Below, piece by piece: positions 44,723 to 52,347 of a DNA stretch of 64,000 bases. Each line of letters starts with the position of its first letter. Positions within the stretch are counted from its first letter, which is position 1. The position numbers and the translations under genes were made by a program. Source of the DNA: CAYQTL01 sp964420405. Lineage in GTDB: Bacteria > Acidobacteriota > Thermoanaerobaculia > Thermoanaerobaculales > Sulfomarinibacteraceae. The stretch spans positions 1-64,000 of the forward strand of contig CAYQTL010000011.1 of the NCBI GenBank assembly GCA_964420405.1. Direction: 5' to 3'. The notes beneath the pieces were generated by a model, which had not been told where the DNA came from, did not search any database, and worked only from the letters and a program-made list of their open reading frames with translations.

Positions 44723-45937
44723 ATGCGCAGCGCCGGGTTCGGGCACGCCGTCGTCGTCGACAACGTCCACAAGTGGTACCGGGTCTACGCCTCCCCGTTC
44801 GAGCGGGTCAAGCGGGTCGTGGGCGCCCCCAGCCGCCACCTGGACTTCCGCGCCCTCGACGATGTGTCGTTCGCCATCCGTCGTGGCGCGGCGGTCGGCG
44901 TCATCGGCGAGAACGGCGCCGGCAAGTCCACCCTGCTCAAGCTGATCGCCGGCACGACCCGGCCGACCGCGGGGACGGTCGAGGTCGAGGGCTCGGTGGC
45001 GGCGATCCTCGAGCTCGGGGCGGCGTTCCATCCGGAGTTCACCGGCCGCGACAACGCGATCCTGTACGGCGCGATGCTCGGCATCGACCGTCCGGACATG
45101 GAGCGGCGCCTCGGCGACGTGTTCGGCTTCGCCGAGCTGGGCGAGTTCGTCGAGCACCCGATCAAGAGCTACTCCACCGGCATGCAGATGCGGCTCGCCT
45201 TCGCCGTCGCGACCCACGTCGATCCCGACGTCCTGGTGGTCGACGAGGCGCTGGCGGTGGGCGACGGCTACTTCCAGAAGAAGTGCGTCGACCGGATCCT
45301 CGAGATCCGCGAGCGCGGCACCACGATCCTGTTCTGCTCCCACTCCATGTACTACGTGTCCATGTTCTGCGAGCGCGTGATCTGGCTGCGCTCGGGGCGC
45401 GTCGTGGCCGACGGTCCGCCCCAGGAGGTGGTGACGGCCTACGAGGAGTTCCTCGTCAACCGCGAGCGCAGGCGGCTCGAAGGCGGCGCCGGGGAGGGAG
45501 CCGAGGCGCGGCCGGAGCGGCCCGGGCAGGCGGCGAGGATCGTCGCGCTGCGGGTGCTCGACGGCGACGACCGCGAGCTCGGCGGCTACCGCCCCGGCGA
45601 GCCGGTGACGGTGGAGATCGAGTGGGAGGCGGCCGACCCTGACGCCGAGCTGCACCTGGGGGTCGCCCTGGAGCGGGGCGACGGCATGCGCCTGGTCGGG
45701 GTGGCGACGTTCCTGGACGGTCTGCCGCCGCTCCGCGGCGGCGGGATCCGCAAGGCCCGGGTCCGCTTCCCCGGCGTGCCTTTGGCCAAGGGGCACTACG
45801 CCGTCACCGGCTACCTGTTCGACCGCTCGGGGCTGCACATCTGGGACGAGGTGGTCGTGCCCGACCGGCTCAAGCCGGCCTCGGAGAAGTGGCAGCCGGC
45901 GGTGCTGCAGCTCGACCACCGGTGGGAGACGCCGTGA
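44723..45937 (+). CDS. Wzt-type ABC exporter ATPase with C-terminal glycan-binding domain
   Basis: 404-residue cytosolic ATPase of the polysaccharide exporter class. Walker A GENGAGKST (62-70), signature YSTGMQMRLAFA, Walker B DVLVVDEAL and the H-loop ILFCSHSMYYV are all present. Residues 265-404 form a beta domain (AARIVALRVLDGDDREL, YRPGEPVTVEIEWEAADP, GHYAVTGYLF) like the Wzt C-terminal domain that recognises the glycan's end group. That makes O-antigen-like export likely. ATG 44723 lacks a Shine-Dalgarno sequence; a GTG at 44705 is the alternative. Coupled by GTGA to the next gene. Confidence 0.9.
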   Translation: MRSAGFGHAVVVDNVHKWYRVYASPFERVKRVVGAPSRHLDFRALDDVSFAIRRGAAVGVIGENGAGKSTLLKLIAGTTRPTAGTVEVEGSVAAILELGAAFHPEFTGRDNAILYGAMLGIDRPDMERRLGDVFGFAELGEFVEHPIKSYSTGMQMRLAFAVATHVDPDVLVVDEALAVGDGYFQKKCVDRILEIRERGTTILFCSHSMYYVSMFCERVIWLRSGRVVADGPPQEVVTAYEEFLVNRERRRLEGGAGEGAEARPERPGQAARIVALRVLDGDDRELGGYRPGEPVTVEIEWEAADPDAELHLGVALERGDGMRLVGVATFLDGLPPLRGGGIRKARVRFPGVPLAKGHYAVTGYLFDRSGLHIWDEVVVPDRLKPASEKWQPAVLQLDHRWETP

Positions 45938-46917
45938 GCGACCTCCTCCTGCGCCCGTTCCGCCCCGGCGACGAAGGCGCCGTCAACGACGGCTTCAACG
46001 AGGCGTTCGGCCTCGCCCGGCCGCTCGACGAGTGGGCGTGGAAGTTCCCGCCCGAGCCTGGTGGCCGGCTGATCATGCTCGCCGAGCAGGACGGCGAGAT
46101 CCTGGCCCACTACGCCGGCTGTCCGGTCCGGTTCGAGATCGACGGCCGGGCGTGGCCGGCGGCGTTGATCGGGGATGTCTACTCGCGTCGCTCCGCGCGG
46201 ACGCGGTTCAGCCGTCGCGGGGTGTGGGTGCAGACGGTGGAGGCGTTCTTCGAGCGGTTCGGCGAGTCCGGCCGGGTGGCGATGCTGTACGGGTTCCCGA
46301 GCCCCCGCCCGTTGCGGCTCGGGGTCCTCCAGCTCGGCTACGACGCCATCGAGCCGCAGCCGATCCGATACCTCCGACGGACGCCCGCCCGTCGTGCCTC
46401 CGCACCCGTCCGCCTGCTGTACCGGGCCGAGGTGGCGCCCGACTGGGAGCCGCGCCTCGACGGGCTGTGGCGGCGGGTCCGCCGGTCGTACCCGGCGGCA
46501 GCGGTGCGGGACGCCGACCGTGCCCTGCGCCGCCTCGCCGGCCACCCGTCGGTCCGTTACCACCGGTTCGTGGTCACGCCGCGGTTCGGGGACGCGGTGG
46601 TGGCGTTCGCGGCGTTCCGGACCGACGGGGGACGGGTCCGGTGGGTCGACCTGGTCTGGGACCACGGCCATCCCGGCGCGCTCGCGCTGCTCGCCCACCT
46701 CTCGGCGCGCCTCGCCGCCCAGGCCGGCGCGGAGATCGAGGAGATGTGGCTCAACGGCGACCCCGAGGGAGAGGGACGGCTCCTCCGGCGCGGTTTCGAC
46801 GTCGCCCCCGAGCCCCTCGGCCTGGTCATGGTCGCCAAGGCGTTCGACCCCGCCCTCGACCTGTCCGCGCTCGACGGCCGGATCTACCTCACCATGGCCG
46901 ACGCCGACCTGGTCTAG
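45934..46917 (+). CDS. GNAT-family N-acetyltransferase-like protein
   Basis: 327 residues. The N-terminal half has GNAT character (LLLRPFRPGDEGAVNDGFNEAFGL, MLAEQDGEILAHYAGCPVRFEIDG, ALIGDVYSRRSARTRFSRRG in place of the acetyl-CoA loop). A second degenerate GNAT-like half follows, so it may be a tandem-fold transferase acting on a sugar or lipid. The GTG start overlaps the exporter ATPase stop, implying a joint role in surface glycan modification. Its TAG stop codon is the first three bases of the 166-bp foldback element. Confidence 0.75.
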   Translation: MSDLLLRPFRPGDEGAVNDGFNEAFGLARPLDEWAWKFPPEPGGRLIMLAEQDGEILAHYAGCPVRFEIDGRAWPAALIGDVYSRRSARTRFSRRGVWVQTVEAFFERFGESGRVAMLYGFPSPRPLRLGVLQLGYDAIEPQPIRYLRRTPARRASAPVRLLYRAEVAPDWEPRLDGLWRRVRRSYPAAAVRDADRALRRLAGHPSVRYHRFVVTPRFGDAVVAFAAFRTDGGRVRWVDLVWDHGHPGALALLAHLSARLAAQAGAEIEEMWLNGDPEGEGRLLRRGFDVAPEPLGLVMVAKAFDPALDLSALDGRIYLTMADADLV

Positions 46918-47080
46918 GAGATCGTAGGGCATAGATCGCAGACGGATTTCGGTGCGTCGTGAGATGCGCGTCTGTGGCGGATTCGAGGAGCAGTACTCCG
47001 AGTACGGGCCGAGAATCCGCCGCGAACGGGCGCTCACGACGCCCGAAAGGCGTCGCCAATCGATGCCCTGCACCCTCCTG
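46915..47080. repeat. 166-bp foldback element, copy A
   Basis: Near-palindromic element with terminal inverted repeats (TAGGAG..CGTAGGGCATAGAT to ATCGATGCCCTGC..CTCCTG) and a central AGTACTCCGAGTAC region. Gap-free match, about 146 of 166 positions, to the reverse complement of 61143-61308. Sits between convergent genes and provides the stop codon of the GNAT gene. Confidence 0.9.
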
Positions 47081-47166
47081 GCGCGGCGATCCCACCACGT
47101 TCAGCCCGCGGCGGCCGATGGGCTGCGATCCGCGGGACTCGCGGTCTTCGCGGTGCTCGACGACCC

Positions 47167-47757
47167 TCAGCGCTCGCCATCTCCGGATGGCCTCTGGTGG
47201 ATGAGCAGGAGGTTCCGCACGTAGATGATCCACCCGGTGCTCTGGCCGAGCACCCCGACGATGTCGCGCCGCCAGACGAAGTAGACGAGCAGCATCGAGG
47301 CTCCGCCGAGGCTCATCCACCAGAAGCCCACCGGCACGACGGACCGCCGGCGGTGCTCCGACACGAGCCACTGCAGAACCATCCGCCCTGTGAACAGCAC
47401 CTGGCCCGTCAGCCCGAGCAGCACCCACAGGACTCCCACCGGGGAGGTGATGTTCAGGATCCGGTACAGCCACTCCCGCCGGCGGGAATCCCGCTCCAGC
47501 CGCGCCACGAACGCGTCGGGGGTGAGTCGCTCGGTGGTCCCGTCCTCCCGCACGAGGAGCAACCACCCGCGTCCCGCGGCATCGGACTCGAGCCAGACGC
47601 GGCGGGTCTCGTCGGGCAGCGGCTCGAGCTGGAGCCGGATCCGGGTCGCCACCTCCGGTTCGGCGGCGTGGCGCGCGATCGCGACGGCGGCGCCCAACGT
47701 GACGGCCGCCGCCGCGAGCGCCAGCAGCGACACCGCCACGACGCGTGGCGGGGTCAC
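47167..47757 (-). CDS. LAB_N (lipid A biosynthesis N-terminal) domain membrane protein
   Basis: 196 residues. After an N-terminal membrane segment (VVAVSLLALAAAAVTLGAAVAI) and a periplasmic beta stretch (about 35-85) come three helices of the LAB_N domain, with SPVGVLWVLLGLTGQVLFTGRMVLQW, PVGFWWMSLGGASMLLVYFV and GWIIYVRNLLLI. Related small proteins act beside ArnC-type glycosyltransferases. Its start overlaps the stop of the GT2 gene by 4 bp, so both are co-translated. Confidence 0.85.
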   Translation of the reverse strand: MTPPRVVAVSLLALAAAAVTLGAAVAIARHAAEPEVATRIRLQLEPLPDETRRVWLESDAAGRGWLLLVREDGTTERLTPDAFVARLERDSRRREWLYRILNITSPVGVLWVLLGLTGQVLFTGRMVLQWLVSEHRRRSVVPVGFWWMSLGGASMLLVYFVWRRDIVGVLGQSTGWIIYVRNLLLIHQRPSGDGER

Positions 47758-48485
47758 CGCAGCCTCCAGCGGAGCCGGCGGTCCTGCAGCCAGCGTACGC
47801 CGAGGGCGTCCCGCAGACCCCGGAACGCGCGGTCAAGGGTGCCGTACTTGCTGCGGCCGTGGAGTCGGGGGGCGTGGCGGACCGGGACCTGGAGGACCGT
47901 GAACCCCTCCATCCGCAGCAGCGTCGGCAGGAAGCGGTGGGCGCCGTCGAACATCCGCACCGCGCGGATCGCGTCGGCGCGGAGCACCTTGATCGGGCAG
48001 CCGGTGTCCACCACGTCCTCCCGCGTCAGCCGGTTGCGCACGTGGTTGGCGAACCAGGACGAGAACCTCTTCCAGCGGTCGTCGTGGCGCTCGACCCGCA
48101 CCCCCACGACGGCGTCGACACCCTCCCGCTCGAGCACCCCGAGAAGACCCGGCAGGTCCTCGGGAAAGGTCTGCAGGTCCGCGTCGAGGATCGCCACCAG
48201 CCGCCCGCGGGCGTGCCGGAATCCGGCGTCGAGGGCGGCGGACTGGCCGCTCCGGGCCTCGAGGTGCAGCACCCGCAGCCGCGGTTCGTCGGCCCCGAGC
48301 TCGTCCAGACGGTCGCCGGAGCCGTCTCCGGAGCCGTCGTCCACCGCCACCAGCTCCCAACGGACCCCCGCGCCGTCCAGCGCTGCGCGCACCCGCCCGA
48401 CGAGGGCGTCGACGCTGCCCCGCTCGTCGTACACCGGGGTCACCACCGACAGCTCGGGCCCGTCCTGGTCGTCCGGGGGGCTCAT
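47754..48485 (-). CDS. GT2-family glycosyltransferase (ArnC/dolichyl-phosphate-mannose-synthase type)
   Basis: 243 residues with a GT-A fold: ELSVVTPVYDERGSVDALVGRV, VAVDDGSGDGSGDRL, AALDAGFRHARGRLVAILDADLQ (DxD), then VDTGCPIKVLRADAIRAV. No C-terminal membrane helices, so the adjacent LAB_N protein probably anchors or completes it. It probably transfers a sugar to a polyprenyl phosphate. The ATG at 48485 overlaps the glpD stop (ATGA), linking it to glycerol-phosphate metabolism in one operon. Confidence 0.88.
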   Translation of the reverse strand: MSPPDDQDGPELSVVTPVYDERGSVDALVGRVRAALDGAGVRWELVAVDDGSGDGSGDRLDELGADEPRLRVLHLEARSGQSAALDAGFRHARGRLVAILDADLQTFPEDLPGLLGVLEREGVDAVVGVRVERHDDRWKRFSSWFANHVRNRLTREDVVDTGCPIKVLRADAIRAVRMFDGAHRFLPTLLRMEGFTVLQVPVRHAPRLHGRSKYGTLDRAFRGLRDALGVRWLQDRRLRWRLR

Positions 48486-50110
48486 CGGGCGGAGGATAGC
48501 ACCCCCCGAACGGTCCAGCCCTCGAGGGCGTCCTCGAACCGGTCGAGCTCGTCGGCGGTTCGGCCGGCGTCCCATCCGAGCTCGAGGGCGAGCTGCTCCG
48601 CCGCCGGCCCGGCGAGCTCCCGCGCCAGCTCAGGTCGCCACATCCCGAGCCGGATCCGACGCAGCAGCAGGTCCTCCAGATGCAGCACCGCGTTCCAGCG
48701 GGCGTGCGCCCGGATCTCCGCGGCGCACACGTCGACGTCCTCATTCACCGGGGCGAGCTCGGCCGGATCCCGCGCCAGGGCGACGGCGGACCAGGCGAGG
48801 CCGGCCAGGCGGCGGGCCATGCCGGTGGCGACCTCGGTGTGGACGCCCGCCGCTTCCCGCAGCCGCCGCTCCAGGTCGGCCGGCGCCAGGTCGCCCACCG
48901 GCGTGCCCTCGGTGGCGCACGGCGCCGCATGCCGCGACCGGTCCTCGGGCAGCATCCTGAGGACCGCGTCCACCGCCTGCTCGGCGGTGCTGCGCCAGGT
49001 CGTGAGCTTGCCGCCGGCCACCGACAGGGCGCCGTCCTCCTCCCACAGGTCCTCCTCCCGGGTCGCCTCCGACGGGGTGTCGGCGTGGGTGTCGAGGATC
49101 GGCCGCAGCCCGGCGTATGCGGCGCGCACGTCGGTGGCGTCGATCGGCCGCCGTGGGAACGCCGCCGTCACCGCCCGCAACAGGTATCGCACCTCGTCGG
49201 CGGTCGGCCTGGGGTCGTCCAGGTCGCCGCCGTGGTACAGGTCGGTGGTGCCCACCAGGACGCCCTCCGGGTGGGGGATGAGGAACACCGGCCTGCCGTC
49301 GTCGGGCGAGGCGAGAGTGAGCGCCGCGCTCAGCGGCAGGCGCTCGGACGGCAGCACCAGGTGGGTGCCCCGGGAGGGCCGCAGCCGCGCACCGTCGAGC
49401 CCCAGGCGGCCGCGGACGACGTCGGTCCACACGCCGCCGGCGTTGACCACCACCGCCGCCTCGAGGACGAGCTCGGCGCCGCTCTCGAGGTCGCGGATGA
49501 CCACGCCCGCGATCTGTCCGGCCGCGTTCCGGCGCGCGCCGAGCAGCTCGGCCCGGGTCAGGATCCCGGCGCCGTAGCGGTGGGCGGTGGCCGCCACTGC
49601 CAGCGTGAGGCGGGCGTCGTCGGCCATGGCGTCGCCGAACTCGAGCGCCCGGTCGAGACCCTCGGTGCGCAGCCCGGGAGCCAGCGCGCGGACCGCACGG
49701 CGGTCGAGCTGGGTGTGCTTGTCGGGCCGGCCCGTGAGCTGGTCGTACATCCACAGCCCCACCTCGATCTGCCAGCCGGGGGTGGCGTCGCCGTGGTAGG
49801 CCGGGTACAGGAACCGGATCGGGTGCACCAGGTGGGGGTCGAGGGCCACCATCCGGTCACGTTCACGGCACGCCTGGCGCGTGATCCGCAGCTGCATCTG
49901 CTTGAGGTAGCGCAGCCCGCCGTGGATCAGCTTCGACGACCGGGAGGACGTGCCGGACGCGATGTCGCCCCGCTCCGCCAGGATCACCCGCAGGCCCCGC
50001 TGGGCGGCGTCGAGAGCGATGCCGCAGCCGGTGATGCCGCCGCCCACCACCACCACGTCGAAGCGGCCGCGGTCGGCGAGCGCCAGCCCGCGCCAGCCCG
50101 GATGGAACAT
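48482..50110 (-). CDS. glpD: glycerol-3-phosphate dehydrogenase (FAD, GlpD/GlpA type)
   Basis: 542-residue flavoprotein oxidising glycerol-3-phosphate to DHAP with electrons going to quinone. Dinucleotide-binding motif VVVGGGITGCGIALDAAQRG near the N-terminus, then the diagnostic SSRSSKLIHGGLRYLKQ, HLVLPSERLPLS and FLIPHPEGVLVGTTD. The C-terminal helical domain is complete. ATG 50110 is preceded by GGAGG at good spacing; the GTG three bases earlier overlaps the upstream stop. Located between the GT2 gene and the alkyl-DHAP-synthase-like gene, all coupled. Confidence 0.93.
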   Translation of the reverse strand: MFHPGWRGLALADRGRFDVVVVGGGITGCGIALDAAQRGLRVILAERGDIASGTSSRSSKLIHGGLRYLKQMQLRITRQACRERDRMVALDPHLVHPIRFLYPAYHGDATPGWQIEVGLWMYDQLTGRPDKHTQLDRRAVRALAPGLRTEGLDRALEFGDAMADDARLTLAVAATAHRYGAGILTRAELLGARRNAAGQIAGVVIRDLESGAELVLEAAVVVNAGGVWTDVVRGRLGLDGARLRPSRGTHLVLPSERLPLSAALTLASPDDGRPVFLIPHPEGVLVGTTDLYHGGDLDDPRPTADEVRYLLRAVTAAFPRRPIDATDVRAAYAGLRPILDTHADTPSEATREEDLWEEDGALSVAGGKLTTWRSTAEQAVDAVLRMLPEDRSRHAAPCATEGTPVGDLAPADLERRLREAAGVHTEVATGMARRLAGLAWSAVALARDPAELAPVNEDVDVCAAEIRAHARWNAVLHLEDLLLRRIRLGMWRPELARELAGPAAEQLALELGWDAGRTADELDRFEDALEGWTVRGVLSSAR

Positions 50111-51738
50111 CACGCCTCCAGCCGGTCGCAGGCGTCAAGCAGGACGTGCGGGTTCAGGACGCCCGCGGGGTCCAGCTCGCGGGCAGCGGCGGCCACCAGC
50201 CGACGACCGTCCTCGCCGACCTCCCGGGGGTACCACGGCGCGTGCCACTGGCCGACGCCGTGGTGATGGCTGATCGTCGCCCCGGCCGCCAGGAGCGCCT
50301 CGGTGGCGGCGCGTTTGACCCGCGCCCAGCGCGCGACGAGCTCGTCGGGGTCGCCGGCGGTGCGGAGGAAGAAGGTGAAGTACAGCGAGGTCCCGTCGCG
50401 GTAGGGATGGGAGACGTGGCACAGCACCGCGACCCGCTCGCCGTCGCCGGCGAGCGCGCCGGCGATGGCCGCACCGACCCGCTCTCGGGTCGCGGCGGCC
50501 GCCGACCAGGGCGCCGCCGTCTCGAGGGTGTCGGTGGCCCAGCCGAGCTCGAGAAGCTCCTCCCGCAGGTAGGGGTGGCGGAACCGGTCGCGAGCCCAGT
50601 GCCGGCCGGGCCGGCGGCCGAGGACCACGCCGCCGAGGCGGCGGATCGTCGACCGCGCGCAGCCGAGGGCGCCGGCGATCCCTTCCCGGTGGCCGGCGGC
50701 GCCCACCAGCAGCAGGCAGCCGTCGCGGCCGACTCCCTTCAGCCGCAGGTAGCCCCCCACCAGCGGCGCGAGCCGCGACGACGCCAGCCCGACCGCCATC
50801 GCCACCTCGGTCTCAGCGGCGTCTGACAGGCGCACCATGGCCAGCGGCAGACCGCACCAGACCATCTCCCGAACCGCGTCCAGGCCGGCTTCCAGGTTCG
50901 GTACCAGCGCCGCCTCGACAACCCTCTGCTCGGGTCGCGGGCGGACCCGCAGGGTGGCCGACGTGATCACGCCGAGGCGTCCCTCGCTGCCGAGAACCAG
51001 CTGCCGCAGGTCGGGGCCGGCGGCCGAGGCCGGCAGCGCCGGCAGCTCGAGCCGGCCGTCCGGGGCGACCAGCTCCAGGCCCGCCACCATGTCCCCGATG
51101 CGCCCGAAGCCGAGCGACTCCTGACCCGACGAGCGGGTCGCGATCCACCCCCCTACCGTCGCCAGCTCGAACGACTGGGGGAAGTGGCCGAGGGTCAGGC
51201 CGTGGGGCTCGAGCGCCGCCTCGACCGCCGGGCCGGGGGTGCCGGGCCCGAGCACCGCCAGCCGCGAGCCCAGGTCGAGACCGTTGAGACCTGTCATCCT
51301 CCCGAGGTCGAGGGACACCACCGGCCGGTCGGAGGGCAGCACGGTGACGCCGCCAGTGACCGAGGTGCCGCCGCCCCAGGGGATCACCGTCACGCCGTGG
51401 CGCCGGCAGGTCCCGAGGATTCCCTCCACCTCCGCCGCTTCGGTCGGGCGACAGACGGCGTCGGGCAGGGCGGCGATGCTGCCGCTGCGGACCCGGACGA
51501 CGTCGACCAGGCCCTGCCCGCGCGCGTGGGCGAGCCGGTCGAGTGGATCCGTCGACGGGCTGCCGGACAGCTCCGGCAACCGCCTCGCCGCCACGTCGGG
51601 TGGCCGGATACGGTCGCCCCCCAGGGGAGGGCCGGGCTCGCCGACGTGCTCCCGCAGCCATGCCACGAGCTGCTCGGACGGCGGGAAACGCTCGCCCTCG
51701 AACCCCCAGCCGCCGATCCGTCGCTGCCGTTGGTCCAT
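50110..51738 (-). CDS. alkyldihydroxyacetonephosphate synthase-like FAD protein
   Basis: 542 residues, FAD-linked oxidase fold (residues 105-290) with PWGGGTSVTGGV, GHFPQSFELATVGGWIATRSSGQ and LGSEGRLGVITSATLRVRP. These three segments closely resemble the alkyl-DHAP synthase (AGPS) family. The C-terminal HHH catalytic signature of AGPS is present in ISHHHGVGQWH (about residues 490-500). AGPS replaces the acyl chain of acyl-DHAP by a fatty alcohol, the key step of ether-lipid synthesis. ATG 51738 lies 7 nt after a TATACT box with no Shine-Dalgarno sequence. First gene of the glpD operon. Confidence 0.82.
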   Translation of the reverse strand: MDQRQRRIGGWGFEGERFPPSEQLVAWLREHVGEPGPPLGGDRIRPPDVAARRLPELSGSPSTDPLDRLAHARGQGLVDVVRVRSGSIAALPDAVCRPTEAAEVEGILGTCRRHGVTVIPWGGGTSVTGGVTVLPSDRPVVSLDLGRMTGLNGLDLGSRLAVLGPGTPGPAVEAALEPHGLTLGHFPQSFELATVGGWIATRSSGQESLGFGRIGDMVAGLELVAPDGRLELPALPASAAGPDLRQLVLGSEGRLGVITSATLRVRPRPEQRVVEAALVPNLEAGLDAVREMVWCGLPLAMVRLSDAAETEVAMAVGLASSRLAPLVGGYLRLKGVGRDGCLLLVGAAGHREGIAGALGCARSTIRRLGGVVLGRRPGRHWARDRFRHPYLREELLELGWATDTLETAAPWSAAAATRERVGAAIAGALAGDGERVAVLCHVSHPYRDGTSLYFTFFLRTAGDPDELVARWARVKRAATEALLAAGATISHHHGVGQWHAPWYPREVGEDGRRLVAAAARELDPAGVLNPHVLLDACDRLEA

Positions 51739-51745
51739 CGCCGCC

Positions 51746-51751
51746 AGTATA
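51746..51751 (-). promoter_or_regulatory. -10 box of the alkyl-DHAP-synthase-like gene, leaderless arrangement
   Basis: TATACT on the minus strand ends 7 nt before ATG 51738; no room for a ribosome binding site. Confidence 0.55.
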
Positions 51752-51799
51752 TCCGCGGCGGGATTGCCGCAACGCGGAAACAAATCTGCCGCAGCGCGG

Positions 51800-51805
51800 T
51801 ATTAT
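51800..51805 (+). promoter_or_regulatory. -10 box of the HEAGH protease gene
   Basis: TATTAT, predicted start near 51812, which leaves about 9 nt of leader before GTG 51821. No clear -35 box. Divergent from the minus-strand box at 51746. Confidence 0.5.
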
Positions 51806-51820
51806 CGATGCAGGGGTGCC

Positions 51821-52342
51821 GTGAGCGACGCAGCCGTCCTCGAGCTCGAAACCAGGTCCGACGCCGCGGCGGAGGAGCGCGCGACCGCGTACCACGAGGC
51901 GGGGCACGCCGTGATCGCGGCCCTGTGCGGCGAGCGGGTGACGGCGATCGAGATCCGGGGAGACGACGAGCACTGGGGTTCGGTGCGCGCCCTGCGCTTC
52001 GAGTCCGGGCCCCGCGCCGAGGTCGACCCCAGGGTGCCCACCGCCCACCTCGAGCGCCGGATCCTGTGCGCCCTCGCCGGCATGGTGGCCGAGTCGATCG
52101 CCACCGGCCGCGCCGGCTGGGACGACCGCTCCGAGGACCTCGACGTCGCGGTGCGGCTCGCCATCCGCGTCGTGGGCGACTGTGAGCGCGTGCTGCCGTA
52201 CCTCGAGACCGCCCGCGACCACCTCGAGGACCTGCTGTGCCGCCACTGGACCGCAGTCGAGGCGGTCGCGCTCGAGCTGATGGCCAGCCGCGAGGTGTCC
52301 GGCGACGGGCTCCGCAGGATGCTGGGCCGGCTGCTGCCCTGA
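51821..52342 (+). CDS. stand-alone M41-like (FtsH protease domain) zinc metallopeptidase
   Basis: 173 residues. The zinc motif HEAGH (residues 25-29, in TAYHEAGHAVIAAL) and a later acidic segment (GWDDRSEDLDVAVRLA) match the FtsH peptidase layout, where the third zinc ligand is an Asp about 75 residues on. The AAA+ ATPase and membrane helices of FtsH are absent. It could be an active small protease or a degenerate relative. GTG start in a short leader. Isolated gene between the divergent AGPS operon and a convergent aminotransferase gene. Confidence 0.72.
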   Translation: MSDAAVLELETRSDAAAEERATAYHEAGHAVIAALCGERVTAIEIRGDDEHWGSVRALRFESGPRAEVDPRVPTAHLERRILCALAGMVAESIATGRAGWDDRSEDLDVAVRLAIRVVGDCERVLPYLETARDHLEDLLCRHWTAVEAVALELMASREVSGDGLRRMLGRLLP

Positions 52343-52347
52343 ACGTC

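Noticed and set aside
46952..47224. Small proteins encoded inside the 166-bp foldback elements
   Set aside because: The similar short frames at both copies follow from the DNA repeat; they lack ribosome binding sites and run off the element into unrelated sequence.
50110..51738. Annotation as a plain glycolate or D-lactate oxidase
   Set aside because: The FAD-site segments and the HHH motif fit alkyl-DHAP synthase better, though the generic family assignment remains the safe fallback.
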